Shown: positions 8,207 to 19,536 of the stretch, piece by piece
How the letters are laid out: each line of letters starts with the position of its first letter
Numbering within the stretch: the first letter of the stretch is position 1
Assembly: GCA_964638055.1 (NCBI GenBank)
Contig: CAZWXF010000011.1
Span: 1 to 39,317 of the forward strand
Direction: 5' to 3'
Origin: Prado023 sp964638055
GTDB taxonomy: Bacteria; Actinomycetota; Actinomycetes; S36-B12; CAIYMF01
Length of the DNA stretch: 39,317 nucleotides
The notes under the pieces: model-generated
Databases searched by the model: none
Seen by the model: only the letters and a program-made list of their open reading frames with translations
Told to the model about the DNA's origin: nothing
Translations under genes and position numbers: made by a program

Positions 8207-8509
8207 TCAGGCAGCGCACTCCCGGCAGATGGGCAGGCCGTCGCGGTAGCGGGCGAGCTGGCTGCGGTGGTGGACGAGGAAGCAGTTGCTGCACGTGAAC
8301 TCGTCAGCCTGGCGCGGCAGCACACGCACGCTCAGGGACTCGTCGGAGAGGTCGGCCCCCGGAAGCTCGAGGTTCTCGGCGAGCTCGGTCTCGTCGATGT
8401 CCACGGTCGAGGCAGCCTTGTCGACCCGGCGGGCCTTCAACTCCTCGATGCTGTCCTCGGCGAGGGCATCCTCCTCTGTTTTGCGTGGGGCGTCGTAGTC
8501 GGTGGCCAT
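8207..8509 (-). CDS. DUF4193 zinc-ribbon-like protein
   Basis: A 100-residue soluble protein of family DUF4193 (position of Rv2699c). It begins MATDYDAPRKTEED, continues with an acidic middle part, and ends in two paired-cysteine knuckles, FTCSNCFLVHHRSQLA and LPICRECAA, which probably bind one zinc ion. A strong ribosome-binding site (GGGGGGAGA) stands before the ATG at 8509. The family is small, highly expressed in many actinobacteria and of unknown function. It is convergent with the DUF4235 gene (158 bp between them) and divergent from the carbonic-anhydrase-like gene. Confidence 0.9.
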   Translation of the reverse strand: MATDYDAPRKTEEDALAEDSIEELKARRVDKAASTVDIDETELAENLELPGADLSDESLSVRVLPRQADEFTCSNCFLVHHRSQLARYRDGLPICRECAA

Positions 8510-8663
8510 CTGCGGTCTCCCCCCAGGAATGTGGGTGTCGTCTCGGGTTGGTAGAACATCCTCGCGCGGCGCCTTATGCCCGCGGACGACCGCGAATCAT
8601 GCCGCATCAGGAGAGCATCGGCAGCACGGCGGCCCCCCCGCCCCTGCCGGACAGGAGGACGAG

Positions 8664-9182
8664 ATGCCCACGTACGCGATCGGCGACCGGGTGCCGCTGG
8701 TCGACCCCGAGGCGTTCGTCCATCCAGACGCGGTGATCATCGGGGATGTTCGGATCGGCGCGGAGGCCTCCATCTGGCCCTGCGCGGTGCTGCGCGGGGA
8801 CTCCGGGCGCATCGTGGTCGGCGCCGGGAGCTCGGTGCAGGACGGTGCGATCGTGCACTGCACCTCCCGTCTGGACACGGTCATCGGCCAGCGGTGCGTG
8901 ATCGGTCACGCCGCCCACCTGGAGGGCTGCACGATCGAGGACGACAGCCTCGTCGGGTCGGCGGCCGTGGTCCTGCACGAGGCCGTGGTGCGACGGGGTG
9001 GCTTCGTGGCGGCCCAGGCCCTCGTGGCCCCGGGGACCGAGGTCCCGGCCGGGGGCCTGGCTCGAGGCGTTCCGGCCAGGATCGTCCCCGGGGCGGCACC
9101 CACCCACATGATCGAGTCGTCGGTGCAGACGTACCGCGCGAACGCCCGCTGGTACCGCGAGGGGCTGCGTCGCCTCGACTGA
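8664..9182 (+). CDS. Gamma carbonic anhydrase family protein (left-handed beta-helix)
   Basis: A 172-residue hexapeptide-repeat protein with isoleucine/valine-led turns (DAVIIGDVRIGAEASIWP, IVVGAGSSVQDGAIVH) and a C-terminal helix (YRANARWYREGLRR). Members are trimers with a metal at the subunit interface that may hydrate CO2 or have other roles. The expected first two ligands, His65 (DGAIVHC) and His82 (VIGHAAH), are present. The third is usually His five residues after the second; here that position is Glu87, with an extra His at 85, so catalytic activity is doubtful. The perfect AGGAGG just before the ATG at 8664 fixes this start. The gene converges on suhB with 22 bp between stops. Confidence 0.88.
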   Translation: MPTYAIGDRVPLVDPEAFVHPDAVIIGDVRIGAEASIWPCAVLRGDSGRIVVGAGSSVQDGAIVHCTSRLDTVIGQRCVIGHAAHLEGCTIEDDSLVGSAAVVLHEAVVRRGGFVAAQALVAPGTEVPAGGLARGVPARIVPGAAPTHMIESSVQTYRANARWYREGLRRLD

Positions 9183-9204
9183 ACCACCTGGGAGGGATCG
9201 ATGG

Positions 9205-10068
9205 TCAGTCGCGATCGGCGAGGGAGCCCGCGAGCAGGGCTGCGAACTGGGGCGCCAGCTCGGGCGGGGCCGCCCAGGCCAGGTCCTCGCCGGGGGCCTG
9301 CCATCCGCCGCCGGCCCGGAAGGGTCCACCGACGACCAGGCCCGCCTCGTGCGCGATGAGCATGGCCGCGGCGTGGTCCCACGGCTGGAGACCGCGCTCG
9401 TAGTAGCAGTCGACGCGCCCCGCTGCCGCATGGCACAGGTCGACAGCGGCGGCGCCGAGGCGGCGGATGTCCCGGACGGCCGGCAGGACCTGGGCCAGAG
9501 CGCGGGCCTGGGCGGTCCGCCGCGGCACGGCGTAGCCGAACCCGGTCGCGACGAGCGCCTGGCTCAGCTCCGAAGGAGCCTCACCCCGCAGTATCCGCCT
9601 GGCGGGGAGCTGCGCGAGGCTGCGCGCCTCACCCGGCACCGCCGACCGCTCGAGGAGCCACGCACCCTCACCTCGCCGCGCGACGAACGTCTCTGACCGG
9701 GTGGGAACGTCGACGACGCCGGCCTGCACGACCCCACCCACCTCGGCGGCGATGCTCACCGCCCATCCGGGAAGGTCGTAGAGGTAGTTGACCGTCCCGT
9801 CGAGCGGATCCACGACCCAGCGAACCCCGCTGGAGCCCGCCCGCTGCCCTCCCTCCTCCCCGAGGATGCCGTCGTCGGGCCGCTCGCCGAGCAGTGTGGT
9901 CACGATGAGGTGCTCGGCCGCGACGTCCATCTGGGTCACGACGTCGGTGGGCGTGGTCTTGGTCTCGACATGCAGGCCCCCCGCCCGCCCGCGCCGCAGC
10001 AGCTCGCCAGCGGCCCATGCGGCACGCAGGGCCAGGTTGACCAGCGGGTCGGCCAGGAGATCGGTCAC
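9205..10068 (-). CDS. suhB: Inositol monophosphatase family protein
   Basis: A 287-residue metal-dependent phosphatase of the IMPase/SuhB superfamily. The metal-site motifs are in order: GILGEEGG (glutamates near residue 80), WVVDPLDGTVNY (near 100) and PWDHAAAMLIAHEAG (near 230). In actinobacteria these enzymes dephosphorylate inositol-1-phosphate for phosphatidylinositol and mycothiol, or act on related sugar phosphates. The substrate cannot be decided here. The GTG at 10068 overlaps the ferrochelatase stop (GTGA), so it is translated with hemH. It corresponds in position to Rv2701c suhB. Confidence 0.88.
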   Translation of the reverse strand: MTDLLADPLVNLALRAAWAAGELLRRGRAGGLHVETKTTPTDVVTQMDVAAEHLIVTTLLGERPDDGILGEEGGQRAGSSGVRWVVDPLDGTVNYLYDLPGWAVSIAAEVGGVVQAGVVDVPTRSETFVARRGEGAWLLERSAVPGEARSLAQLPARRILRGEAPSELSQALVATGFGYAVPRRTAQARALAQVLPAVRDIRRLGAAAVDLCHAAAGRVDCYYERGLQPWDHAAAMLIAHEAGLVVGGPFRAGGGWQAPGEDLAWAAPPELAPQFAALLAGSLADRD

Positions 10069-11165
10069 AACGCGGTCCCTGCCCGGCTGAGAGCGGGCTC
10101 TGGCGCCTCGCACACGGCGGGGCGAGGGCCACGGGGGTTCGGGCAGCATCCCGGGCCGCAGGGCGTCCCACGGGGGCCCAGCGCACCGACCCACTTCACG
10201 GCTACCGGCTCGGCGCCGCCAGATCCCACCCCGGACCGTGCCTCGTCGAGCAGATCGAGGGCCAGGTCCACGAACCGGGGATCAGCCCCCGGAGTTCCCA
10301 CCCGGATCGCGGGCAGGCCCAGAGCGGCCGCTGTCTGGAGGGCGACCGTGTCGAGGTCCCAGATCACCTCCATGTGATCGCTGACGAAGCCGATCGGGAC
10401 GATCACCACGCCCGGGACGCCGCGCCCGGCCAGGTCCGTGAGGTGATCGCCGATGTCAGGCTCCAGCCAGGGCACCTGCGGCGGCCCCGACCGCGACTGG
10501 TACACGAGGTCCCAGTGTGTGTGCCCGACCGAGGCGGCCACCACCGCTGCCACGTCGCGGTGCTGCGCCAGGTAGTCGCAGCGATCGGAGTCGGCCTTCG
10601 GGAGCGAGTGGGTCGTGAAGACCAGGCGGCTTCCCTCGGGGAGCCGGGTGAGGGCCGATCGCACGCCGTCCACGAACGGCTCCACGAAGCCCGGATGGTT
10701 CCAGTACGGCCGCAGCACGTGCATCTGCGGCGCCCAGTTCGGGTGCTCCGCGGTCACGACAGCCAGCGCGTCGTGCAGGTTCTCCCGGTACTGGCGGCAG
10801 GAGCTGTACGACGAGTAGGCCGACGTCAGCAGGGCGAAGATCCGATCAACTCCCAGCGTGCGAGCCTCGTCGAGGGCCTCGGCCAGGTAGGGCTGCCAGT
10901 TGCGGTTCCCCCACAGGACGGGCATCCCCGGGTGGGCACCAGACATCGCGGACTGCAACCGGCCCCGCAGGTCGCGGTTGAGCGCGTTGATCGGGGAGAT
11001 CCCGCCGAAGTGCGCGTAGTGGGCGCCGACCTCCACCAGCCGCTCGCGCGGGATGCCACGCCCGCGCGTCACGTTCTCCAGGAAGGGGACGACGTCGTCG
11101 GGGCCCTCCGGACCCCCGAACGAGACCAGAAGCAGGGCATCCACGCTGTGGATCCTCTCCGACAT
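10065..11165 (-). CDS. hemH: Ferrochelatase (actinobacterial coproporphyrin type)
   Basis: A 366-residue enzyme that inserts Fe2+ into a porphyrin. Actinobacterial members act on coproporphyrin III in the coproheme pathway (CpfC). The start LLLVSFGGPEGPDDV is diagnostic. FGGISPINALNR, the segment SSCRQYRENL and the catalytic histidine in FTTHSLPK (His186) follow. The C-terminal tail has four cysteines (336, 340, 341 and 352) which, with Cys123, fit the [2Fe-2S] cluster seen in M. tuberculosis ferrochelatase. The ATG at 11165 is chosen by family length. The gene is divergent from sepH and overlaps suhB downstream. Confidence 0.95.
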   Translation of the reverse strand: MSERIHSVDALLLVSFGGPEGPDDVVPFLENVTRGRGIPRERLVEVGAHYAHFGGISPINALNRDLRGRLQSAMSGAHPGMPVLWGNRNWQPYLAEALDEARTLGVDRIFALLTSAYSSYSSCRQYRENLHDALAVVTAEHPNWAPQMHVLRPYWNHPGFVEPFVDGVRSALTRLPEGSRLVFTTHSLPKADSDRCDYLAQHRDVAAVVAASVGHTHWDLVYQSRSGPPQVPWLEPDIGDHLTDLAGRGVPGVVIVPIGFVSDHMEVIWDLDTVALQTAAALGLPAIRVGTPGADPRFVDLALDLLDEARSGVGSGGAEPVAVKWVGALGPRGTPCGPGCCPNPRGPRPAVCEAPEPALSRAGTAL

Positions 11166-11203
11166 GGGCGGATCACACGACCGCAGGGGTGCAGTGGGGC
11201 ACA

Positions 11204-11215
11204 ATGTGGCCACAT
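11204..11215. promoter_or_regulatory. Perfect 12-bp palindrome between hemH and sepH
   Basis: ATGTGGCCACAT is a perfect inverted repeat in the 64-bp divergent region, 15 bp before the sepH start and 39 bp before hemH. Its location suits an operator or promoter-overlapping site, but I cannot assign a regulator. Confidence 0.35.
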
Positions 11216-11229
11216 CTTGTGGAGGTGCC

Positions 11230-12231
11230 ATGCGGGAGTTGCGGTTCGACGGCCTATCCCAGGACGGCACGCGTGTGCTTCTGGCCGGCAAGGACGGTCA
11301 GAAGTGGTCGCTGGTCATCGACGAGAAGCTGGAGGCGGCGATCCGCCGGGACCGGTCGCGGATCAGCCAGATCGAGCTCCAGCAGGCAGGTGCCCTGAGA
11401 CCGCGGGAGATCCAGGCACGCATCCGCGCCGGGGCGACCGCCGAGGATGTCGCCGCGGCCAGCGGGCTGCCTGTCGCACACATCCGCCGGTTCGAGGGCC
11501 CTGTGCTCACGGAGCGGGCGTGGGTCGCCCAGCAGGCGCAGGCGACCGAGGTGCGCCGCCCGAGCGGCGACATCCCGCTTCGTGATCTCGTCGCCGAGCG
11601 CTTGACCGAGGCCGGCGTCGAGCCCGAGGGGATCGGCTGGGATGCGTGGCGCCGCGACGATGGGCTGTGGGTCGTCATCGCCACCTTCCGGTACGGACCG
11701 AACACGCTCGTGGCGACCTGGACCTACGACGCCACGGGTCGCACCATGACCGTCGCCGACGACAACGCCCGCCAGCTCTCGGCCATCGTGGACGACTCCC
11801 CGCTGCGCCTGGCCCCGGCCCGCCCGAGCCTCGCAGCTGTCGATGGCCATCCCGCTGCGCGGATCATCGACCTCTCCCGCGACGAGCGCGCCGACTCCGA
11901 CCTGGAGGACGACGAGGCTGTCGCAGGCGACCGCGCAGACGTTGTGGGCGCGCTGGACACCCCAACGCCGCTGGCCGAGGATTCCTCGGCCGACGTGACC
12001 GCTGTTGACGGGTTGGCCCCACGGGACGATCTGACCGAGGACGCCGTGGCCGAGGCCGATGACGAGGACGCCGAGGCGGACGAAGATCCGGCCGAGGAGG
12101 TGGCGCGGGGCGATCGCGAGCTCCCCGGTGGGCTGGCGGCTCTCTTCGAGGCTCCCGTGCCCGCGCGGCGCGCCGCCAAGCCCGCTGTGCCCAGCTTCGA
12201 CGACATCCTCTTCGGCCCCGGGCCGCGCTGA
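11230..12231 (+). CDS. sepH: Septation protein SepH (DUF3071)
   Basis: A 333-residue cell-division protein. SepH stimulates FtsZ assembly in Streptomyces and mycobacteria. The conserved N-terminal DUF3071 domain spans residues 1-165: MRELRFDGLSQDGTRVLL, RISQIELQQAGALRPREIQ, then a helix-turn-helix (AGATAEDVAAASGLPVAHIR) and WDAWRRDDGLWVV. A long acidic, disordered middle follows (residues 215-300). The family's C-terminal motif is present as VPSFDDILFGP. GGAGGT directly precedes the ATG at 11230 and fixes the start. The gene lies divergent from hemH and converges on a phosphodiesterase gene across a repeat. Confidence 0.93.
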   Translation: MRELRFDGLSQDGTRVLLAGKDGQKWSLVIDEKLEAAIRRDRSRISQIELQQAGALRPREIQARIRAGATAEDVAAASGLPVAHIRRFEGPVLTERAWVAQQAQATEVRRPSGDIPLRDLVAERLTEAGVEPEGIGWDAWRRDDGLWVVIATFRYGPNTLVATWTYDATGRTMTVADDNARQLSAIVDDSPLRLAPARPSLAAVDGHPAARIIDLSRDERADSDLEDDEAVAGDRADVVGALDTPTPLAEDSSADVTAVDGLAPRDDLTEDAVAEADDEDAEADEDPAEEVARGDRELPGGLAALFEAPVPARRAAKPAVPSFDDILFGPGPR

Positions 12232-12245
12232 CCCCCGGGCCACAT

Positions 12246-12341
12246 GGTCTCGACGGGCTCGACCGGCGGGGGGCTCCACCGGCGGGGGGCTCCACCGGCG
12301 GGGGGCTTGAGTGCGCTGGACGGGCTCGACCGGCGGTGGGC
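12246..12341. repeat. Intergenic repeat, GG-centre form, between convergent genes
   Basis: GGTCTCGACGGGCTCGACC stands at 12246-12264. It is followed by three copies of CACCGGCGGGGGGCTC-like units (period 16) and a second partial core GACGGGCTCGACC near 12320. The array fills the gap between the sepH stop and the phosphodiesterase stop. It belongs to the same family as the arrays near 22.6, 31.0 and 33.7-34.2 kb. Confidence 0.8.
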
Positions 12342-12342
12342 G

Positions 12343-13572
12343 TTAGGAGCTTCGGGCCCCGGGCCCGGGGCCCTGCCCGGCCCCGATGCGCAGGGGGATG
12401 AGGACTTCGTCCGGGGTCGTGCCGCCGTGCTGGCCACGCAGCCCGGAGAGGACCCGGTCCACGCGCTGGGACACCAGAGACCAGTCCGCGGTCGCGATGG
12501 CCACGACATCACCGATGCGGTCCAGGTTCCAATCGTCGACCGGCGCCATGAGCGCGGCCGCATCCTCGCGCAGCAGGACACGAGCCCGGTCCCCGAGAAC
12601 GTCAGTCCAGGTCCGGGCCACCCGCGAGGCAGCCCCTTCGAGGCAGTAGACGTGCCGGGCGCGGGGCTCGCCCAAGATGGTGGTGACCTCGCGGCGCAGG
12701 ACCATGTGCGCCTCCAGGTCGATGCGATGCGCGTCGGGCACATCGACCATCCCATGGTCGGCCGTCACCAGCACTGTCGTGTCCTCCCCGAGGTGGTCCA
12801 GGAGGCGGCACACGAGGTCCTCCACGCGGGCCAGCTGCGCCCGGTACTGCGGTGAGGCCACCCCGTGCACATGGGCGGCCTTGTCCAGATCCGGCCAGTA
12901 GACGTAGGTGAGCGATCGACGGCCGGCGGCGCGGGCGGCTCCGACGTGATGGGCCGCGATCGCGATGCGGGCGGGGATCGTGTCCGCACCCGCGTACACA
13001 CCGCCCCGCAGGGCCGCCCGGGTGAGTCCGCTGTGCCGGTGGCTGCTCGGACCGGCGCTGAGCACGTGGACTCCCGCGCTGGCGATGACCTCGAGCATGG
13101 TCGGCTCCGGCTGGGTGGCAACCGGGTTCGGCTCGTCCTGCCAGGACAGCGGCGCCAGGAAGGTCCCGTCATCGAGGCGGAAGGATGTCCCGACGATGCC
13201 GTGCAGCCCGGGCGCGAGACCGGTGCCGAAGCAGGCCAGCGAGACCGGCGTTGTCGACGGGAACGGCGCGGCGAGAGGTCCGCCCTGGCCCAGGCCGGCC
13301 AGTCGTGGGAGCAGGTCGCCATGCGCCCTGAGCTGGAGCTCACCGAGCCCGTCGACGAGCAGGACGACCACATGGTCACCGTCGGCGGGCAGCACGCCCC
13401 GGAGCTGGCGCGCCTGCGGCAGCGTCGTGTCCGGCAGCCGGGCGGGATTGACCCCTAGCGCGAGCCCCACCGCAGGAAGGAGCGCGTGCAGCGGTATCGG
13501 AGCCCCCTGCGGCCCACTCAGGGGCACGGAGCCGGAGGTCAGCGCGCCGACGTGCCCCACCGATGCACCCAC
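12343..13572 (-). CDS. Alkaline-phosphatase-superfamily nucleotide pyrophosphatase/phosphodiesterase
   Basis: A 409-residue enzyme of the type I phosphodiesterase/nucleotide pyrophosphatase family. The two-zinc site is recognisable: VVLLVDGLGELQL (Asp74), FPSTTPVS with the threonine nucleophile (Thr107 or 108), DLDKAAHVHG near residue 230 and VTADHGMVDV near 270. No signal peptide is evident, so it is probably cytoplasmic. The substrate is unknown; nucleotides or phospholipid-like diesters are typical. GTG at 13572 is used; GTGs slightly downstream are possible because the first 25 residues are not conserved. It lies 22 bp after the DUF5998 stop on the same strand. Confidence 0.85.
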   Translation of the reverse strand: MGASVGHVGALTSGSVPLSGPQGAPIPLHALLPAVGLALGVNPARLPDTTLPQARQLRGVLPADGDHVVVLLVDGLGELQLRAHGDLLPRLAGLGQGGPLAAPFPSTTPVSLACFGTGLAPGLHGIVGTSFRLDDGTFLAPLSWQDEPNPVATQPEPTMLEVIASAGVHVLSAGPSSHRHSGLTRAALRGGVYAGADTIPARIAIAAHHVGAARAAGRRSLTYVYWPDLDKAAHVHGVASPQYRAQLARVEDLVCRLLDHLGEDTTVLVTADHGMVDVPDAHRIDLEAHMVLRREVTTILGEPRARHVYCLEGAASRVARTWTDVLGDRARVLLREDAAALMAPVDDWNLDRIGDVVAIATADWSLVSQRVDRVLSGLRGQHGGTTPDEVLIPLRIGAGQGPGPGARSS

Positions 13573-13594
13573 CCCACCCTGCTCGGGCGTGCGC

Positions 13595-14164
13595 CTAGGC
13601 TCGGCCGTGGACGGCCCGGGACAGTGCTGCAGCGAACTCCAGCGTCTGAGCTACTGCCGCGGCCCCGTCGCCCGCCTGGGAGACCCGCAGGGAGAAGTCG
13701 TCGTTGGCCGCCTGCCCGGTGAAACCGTGGTCGGCGGTGCAGTCGGGGTCGCCGCAGGTCGCCGGCTCCAGGTCGAGGCGGGAGACAGCGCCCCAGCCGA
13801 TCGTGAGCATGACCTCGCGCACCTCGCCACCGGGGGTGTACCGCGCGGGGTTGCCCACCACACGGTTGACCACGACCGAGCGGATGTCGCCCAGGCGCAC
13901 CGCCTCGGAGCTGGCGGACGCGTACGGGACGGGGCAGGTCTCGTCCGGAGGAAAGTCGTCGATGTGCAGGACGATCAGCCGGGTCCGGGTCAGCAGCAGC
14001 AGGGAGATGTGCCGACGCAGCTCGTCGCGGTCGAAGGTCGCCTCATGCTGGATGACATGGCTCAGGGGCTCCTCTGCGGCCAGAGCCGTGGCCATGGCGT
14101 CGGCGACGAGCTCGGGGTAGTAGCCCGAAGCCGCGATCTCAGCGCGCAGCGGGGAGTCTGTCAC
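13595..14164 (-). CDS. DUF5998 protein
   Basis: A 189-residue soluble protein of family DUF5998, which in actinobacteria is typically placed between the Pat-type acetyltransferase and the phosphodiesterase, as here. Features are an N-terminal helix (IAASGYYPELVADAMATALA), a strand-rich centre (HISLLLLTRTRLIVLHIDD) and a CGDPDC motif with two cysteines near residue 140 that could bind a metal. It starts with GTG at 14164, 46 bp after the Pat gene ends. The function is unknown. Confidence 0.85.
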   Translation of the reverse strand: MTDSPLRAEIAASGYYPELVADAMATALAAEEPLSHVIQHEATFDRDELRRHISLLLLTRTRLIVLHIDDFPPDETCPVPYASASSEAVRLGDIRSVVVNRVVGNPARYTPGGEVREVMLTIGWGAVSRLDLEPATCGDPDCTADHGFTGQAANDDFSLRVSQAGDGAAAVAQTLEFAAALSRAVHGRA

Positions 14165-14210
14165 CGTCGCATCCTCCCACGGACCTGCCGGGTGGGGCGC
14201 GGACGCAGGC

Positions 14211-16967
14211 TCACACGTCCAAGAGCCGGCGCGTGCCCATCTCCAGCCGGTCGGGCTGGGCCTGGATCTGGATGGTCGCGCTGAGCACGTGAGCGCCGCT
14301 GCCGGACACGACGATGGGGTTGAGCTCGACGGAGCTGATCGACGGAACGTCGTCGATGAGCAGGCCGAGGCGGGCGAGCAAGGTGCAGAGGGCCTCGATG
14401 TCGACCGGATCGGCGCCGCGGTACCCGCGCAGCAGCGGGGAAGCCTTGGGCGCGGCCACGAGGCGCCGTGCCTCGCTCAGGCTCAGGGGCGGGATCCGAT
14501 ACGCGCGATCGTCGAGCAGCTCTGCAGCGACGCCACCCAGGCTGAAGCTGATGACCGGGCCGAACAGCGGATCGTCCTGGGCGGCGACGAGCGTCGCCAC
14601 ACCTGGCGGTGCCATGGCCTGCACGACCATGCGGCGCCCGGCCATGTCGTCGAGCTGGGACACCATCGACAGGTAAGCGGTCCGCACTGCTCGCTCGGAC
14701 TCCAGGTTCAGCCGGACGCTGCCCAGGTCCACGCGGTGGGCCAGCCACGGCGTCGTGGTCTTGAGCACGACCGGGTAGCCGAGCCGCTCGGCAGCGACCA
14801 CCGCCGCCTCCTCGGAATGGACCGGGACCGAGGGCCAGACCCGGATGCCGTACGAGGCCAGCAGGCGCGTGGCCTGATCGGGTTCGAGCTCGTGGGCCGG
14901 CGCCCCCGGGTCGGCGGTGACTCCCGCCATGTCCGAGAGGTCTCCCGGGCGCAGCACCCCGGTGAGGTCCCCGTCAGCCTGGGCGAGCCAGTCATCGACG
15001 AGGGCCCGAGCCCGCTCGGGGTGCACGTCGGGGAAGGTCGGCAGGTCGGTCACCTCAGCGCCGCGCCACCGCGCGTAGCCGCGCACCAGGGCCAGTGCCC
15101 GCACGGCATCGTCGACATTGGGGAACGTCGGCACGGATCCCCGCTCCGGACGGCCGCCGCTGCCCAGGACCGGCAGCAGGCCCATGCCCGCTGGTCCCCA
15201 TCCGATCCCGTCGTCAGCCGGCGTCACCGCCAGGAGCGGCTTGTTCGCCCGGGCGCTGACATCGGTGATCGCCTCGTGCACGGCCGTCTGGTCCACGCCG
15301 ACGCTGGGGATGTGCACGAAGAGCACGGCATCAGCGTCCGGGGATTCGCAGCTGTCCTGCAACGCCCTGCCGATCTCCTCTGGGGTCGCCGACTGCGCCA
15401 GCGAAGGGAACCCGTGAGCCACTGACAGGCGGGCCTCCCCCACCGCGTCGATGGCCAGGATCTCCAGGGCTGCCGAGGTGCCCACGACAGCGACCCGATC
15501 ACCCCGTGGCAGCGGCTGGAACGCCAGCACTGCGCCCACGTCGAACAGCTCGCGCAGAGTCGCGGTCTGCACCACGCCACTCTGCTCGAAGACGGCGTCC
15601 ACGGCCCGCGGTGGCAGCCTCGTTCGCCGGATGTGGTGGCCCACGGCCATGGTCTGGGAGTACCGGCCGCTGCGTACGGCCACCACGGGCTTCGACCGGC
15701 TCAGGCGTCGCGTGATGCGGGTGAACTTGCGGGGGTTCCCGATGCTCTCCAGGTACAGCAGGATCAGGCTGGTCGCCTGGTCGGACTCCCAGTACTGGAG
15801 CAGGTCGTTTGCCGAGACGTCCGCGCGATTGCCCGCCGAGACGAAGCTGCTCAGGCCCAGCCCGCGCCGGTCGACGGCGGCCAGGACGCTCATGCCGACC
15901 GCGCCGGAGTGGCAGAAGACGCCCACGCGGCCGCGCCCGGGCACCACGCTGGACAGTGAGGCGTTGAGGCTCACGCGGGGGTCGGTGTTGATGATGCCCA
16001 GGCAGTTGGGCCCGACCACGCGCATGCCGGCCTCGCGCGCGGTCAGCACAAGCTCACGCTGGCGCTGGCGGCCCTCCTCGGTCTCGGTGTCGGAGAAGCC
16101 CGCCGAGACGACGACCAGCCCTGCCACGCCGGCTGCGGCGCACTGGCTGACGACCTCCAGCACCGAGGCCGCGGGCACGGCGATGACCGCGAGGTCGAGG
16201 GCATGCGGGATGTCGGTGACGCTGGCGAACGTGGGCAGGCCCAGGATCGACTCGGCCTGCGGATGGACCGCGTAGAGGGGGCCGTCCAACTCGTAGTCGC
16301 GCAGGTGGCGCAGGAGCTCGTGGCCGATGCGCCCGGGGGTGCGCGAGGCCCCGATCACCGCCACTCCCTGAGGGTGGAGCAGGCGATCGATCGACCGCGC
16401 CTCGCTGCGGTGCTCCCGCGCGGCCTGCACCGACAGTATCCGCTCGGTCGGCTCCAGGCTGAAGGTGAGGTGGAAGACCCCGTCCTCCATCCGCTGGCTC
16501 ACCGAGTACCCGGCCTGCCGGAAGGTCCCGAGCATGCGCCGGTTCTGCGGCAGCACCTCGGCCACGAACCGGCGCAGGCCACGCTCCCATGCCGCCGCTG
16601 CCAGGTGCTCCAGGAGCACGCCGCCCAGTCCCCTGCCCTGGTGGTCGTCGCGGATCGTGAACGCGACCTCTGCGTCCAGCGGCGAGTCGAGCCGGTCGTA
16701 GCGGGCGACGCCGATGATCTCCCCGCCCTCTGTGGCGACCAGGGCGAGCCGGTCGCGGTAGTCGACCGTGGTGAAGCGCTCCACGTCCTTCGCGCTGAGC
16801 TCGGGATAGGGGGCGAAGAACCGGAAGTAGATCGTCTCCGCGGAGAGCCGCGAGTGGAACGCCACGAGCCGCTCGGCATCGTCGGCACGGATGGGCCGGA
16901 CATGGCATGGGCGCCCGTCACCCAGGACCACGTCTGCCGCCCAGTGGGCCGGGTAGGGGACGGGCAC
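14211..16967 (-). CDS. pat: Pat-type protein lysine acetyltransferase: N-terminal GNAT plus NDP-forming acyl-CoA synthetase domains
   Basis: A protein of about 918 residues. The GNAT domain comes first (residues 18-180; acetyl-CoA loop DDHQGRGLGGVLLEHL). It is followed by a CoA-binding domain (LLHPQGVAVIGASRTPGRIG), two succinyl-CoA-ligase-like domains (VVGPNCLGIINTD, FCHSGAVGMSVL) and a C-terminal ATP-grasp (LGYPVVLKTTTPWLAH). This N-terminal GNAT order is that of Streptomyces lividans PatA, which acetylates acyl-CoA synthetases to switch them off; Escherichia coli PatZ has the reverse order. The start is a choice between GTG 16967, just before the conserved PYPAHWAADVVL, and ATG 17042, which would overlap the parC start. 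I prefer GTG because it leaves a promoter region for parC. Confidence 0.9.
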   Translation of the reverse strand: MPVPYPAHWAADVVLGDGRPCHVRPIRADDAERLVAFHSRLSAETIYFRFFAPYPELSAKDVERFTTVDYRDRLALVATEGGEIIGVARYDRLDSPLDAEVAFTIRDDHQGRGLGGVLLEHLAAAAWERGLRRFVAEVLPQNRRMLGTFRQAGYSVSQRMEDGVFHLTFSLEPTERILSVQAAREHRSEARSIDRLLHPQGVAVIGASRTPGRIGHELLRHLRDYELDGPLYAVHPQAESILGLPTFASVTDIPHALDLAVIAVPAASVLEVVSQCAAAGVAGLVVVSAGFSDTETEEGRQRQRELVLTAREAGMRVVGPNCLGIINTDPRVSLNASLSSVVPGRGRVGVFCHSGAVGMSVLAAVDRRGLGLSSFVSAGNRADVSANDLLQYWESDQATSLILLYLESIGNPRKFTRITRRLSRSKPVVAVRSGRYSQTMAVGHHIRRTRLPPRAVDAVFEQSGVVQTATLRELFDVGAVLAFQPLPRGDRVAVVGTSAALEILAIDAVGEARLSVAHGFPSLAQSATPEEIGRALQDSCESPDADAVLFVHIPSVGVDQTAVHEAITDVSARANKPLLAVTPADDGIGWGPAGMGLLPVLGSGGRPERGSVPTFPNVDDAVRALALVRGYARWRGAEVTDLPTFPDVHPERARALVDDWLAQADGDLTGVLRPGDLSDMAGVTADPGAPAHELEPDQATRLLASYGIRVWPSVPVHSEEAAVVAAERLGYPVVLKTTTPWLAHRVDLGSVRLNLESERAVRTAYLSMVSQLDDMAGRRMVVQAMAPPGVATLVAAQDDPLFGPVISFSLGGVAAELLDDRAYRIPPLSLSEARRLVAAPKASPLLRGYRGADPVDIEALCTLLARLGLLIDDVPSISSVELNPIVVSGSGAHVLSATIQIQAQPDRLEMGTRRLLDV

Positions 16968-17040
16968 GTGCTCACCATAGGGAGCCTCCCGCGGTCGGGT
17001 CGACCCGATGGGGCTCGCTGCTTCGGCAACAATGGCGCGC

Positions 17041-19524
<2,484 letters not shown>

Positions 19525-19536
19525 AGGGTGGCGACC

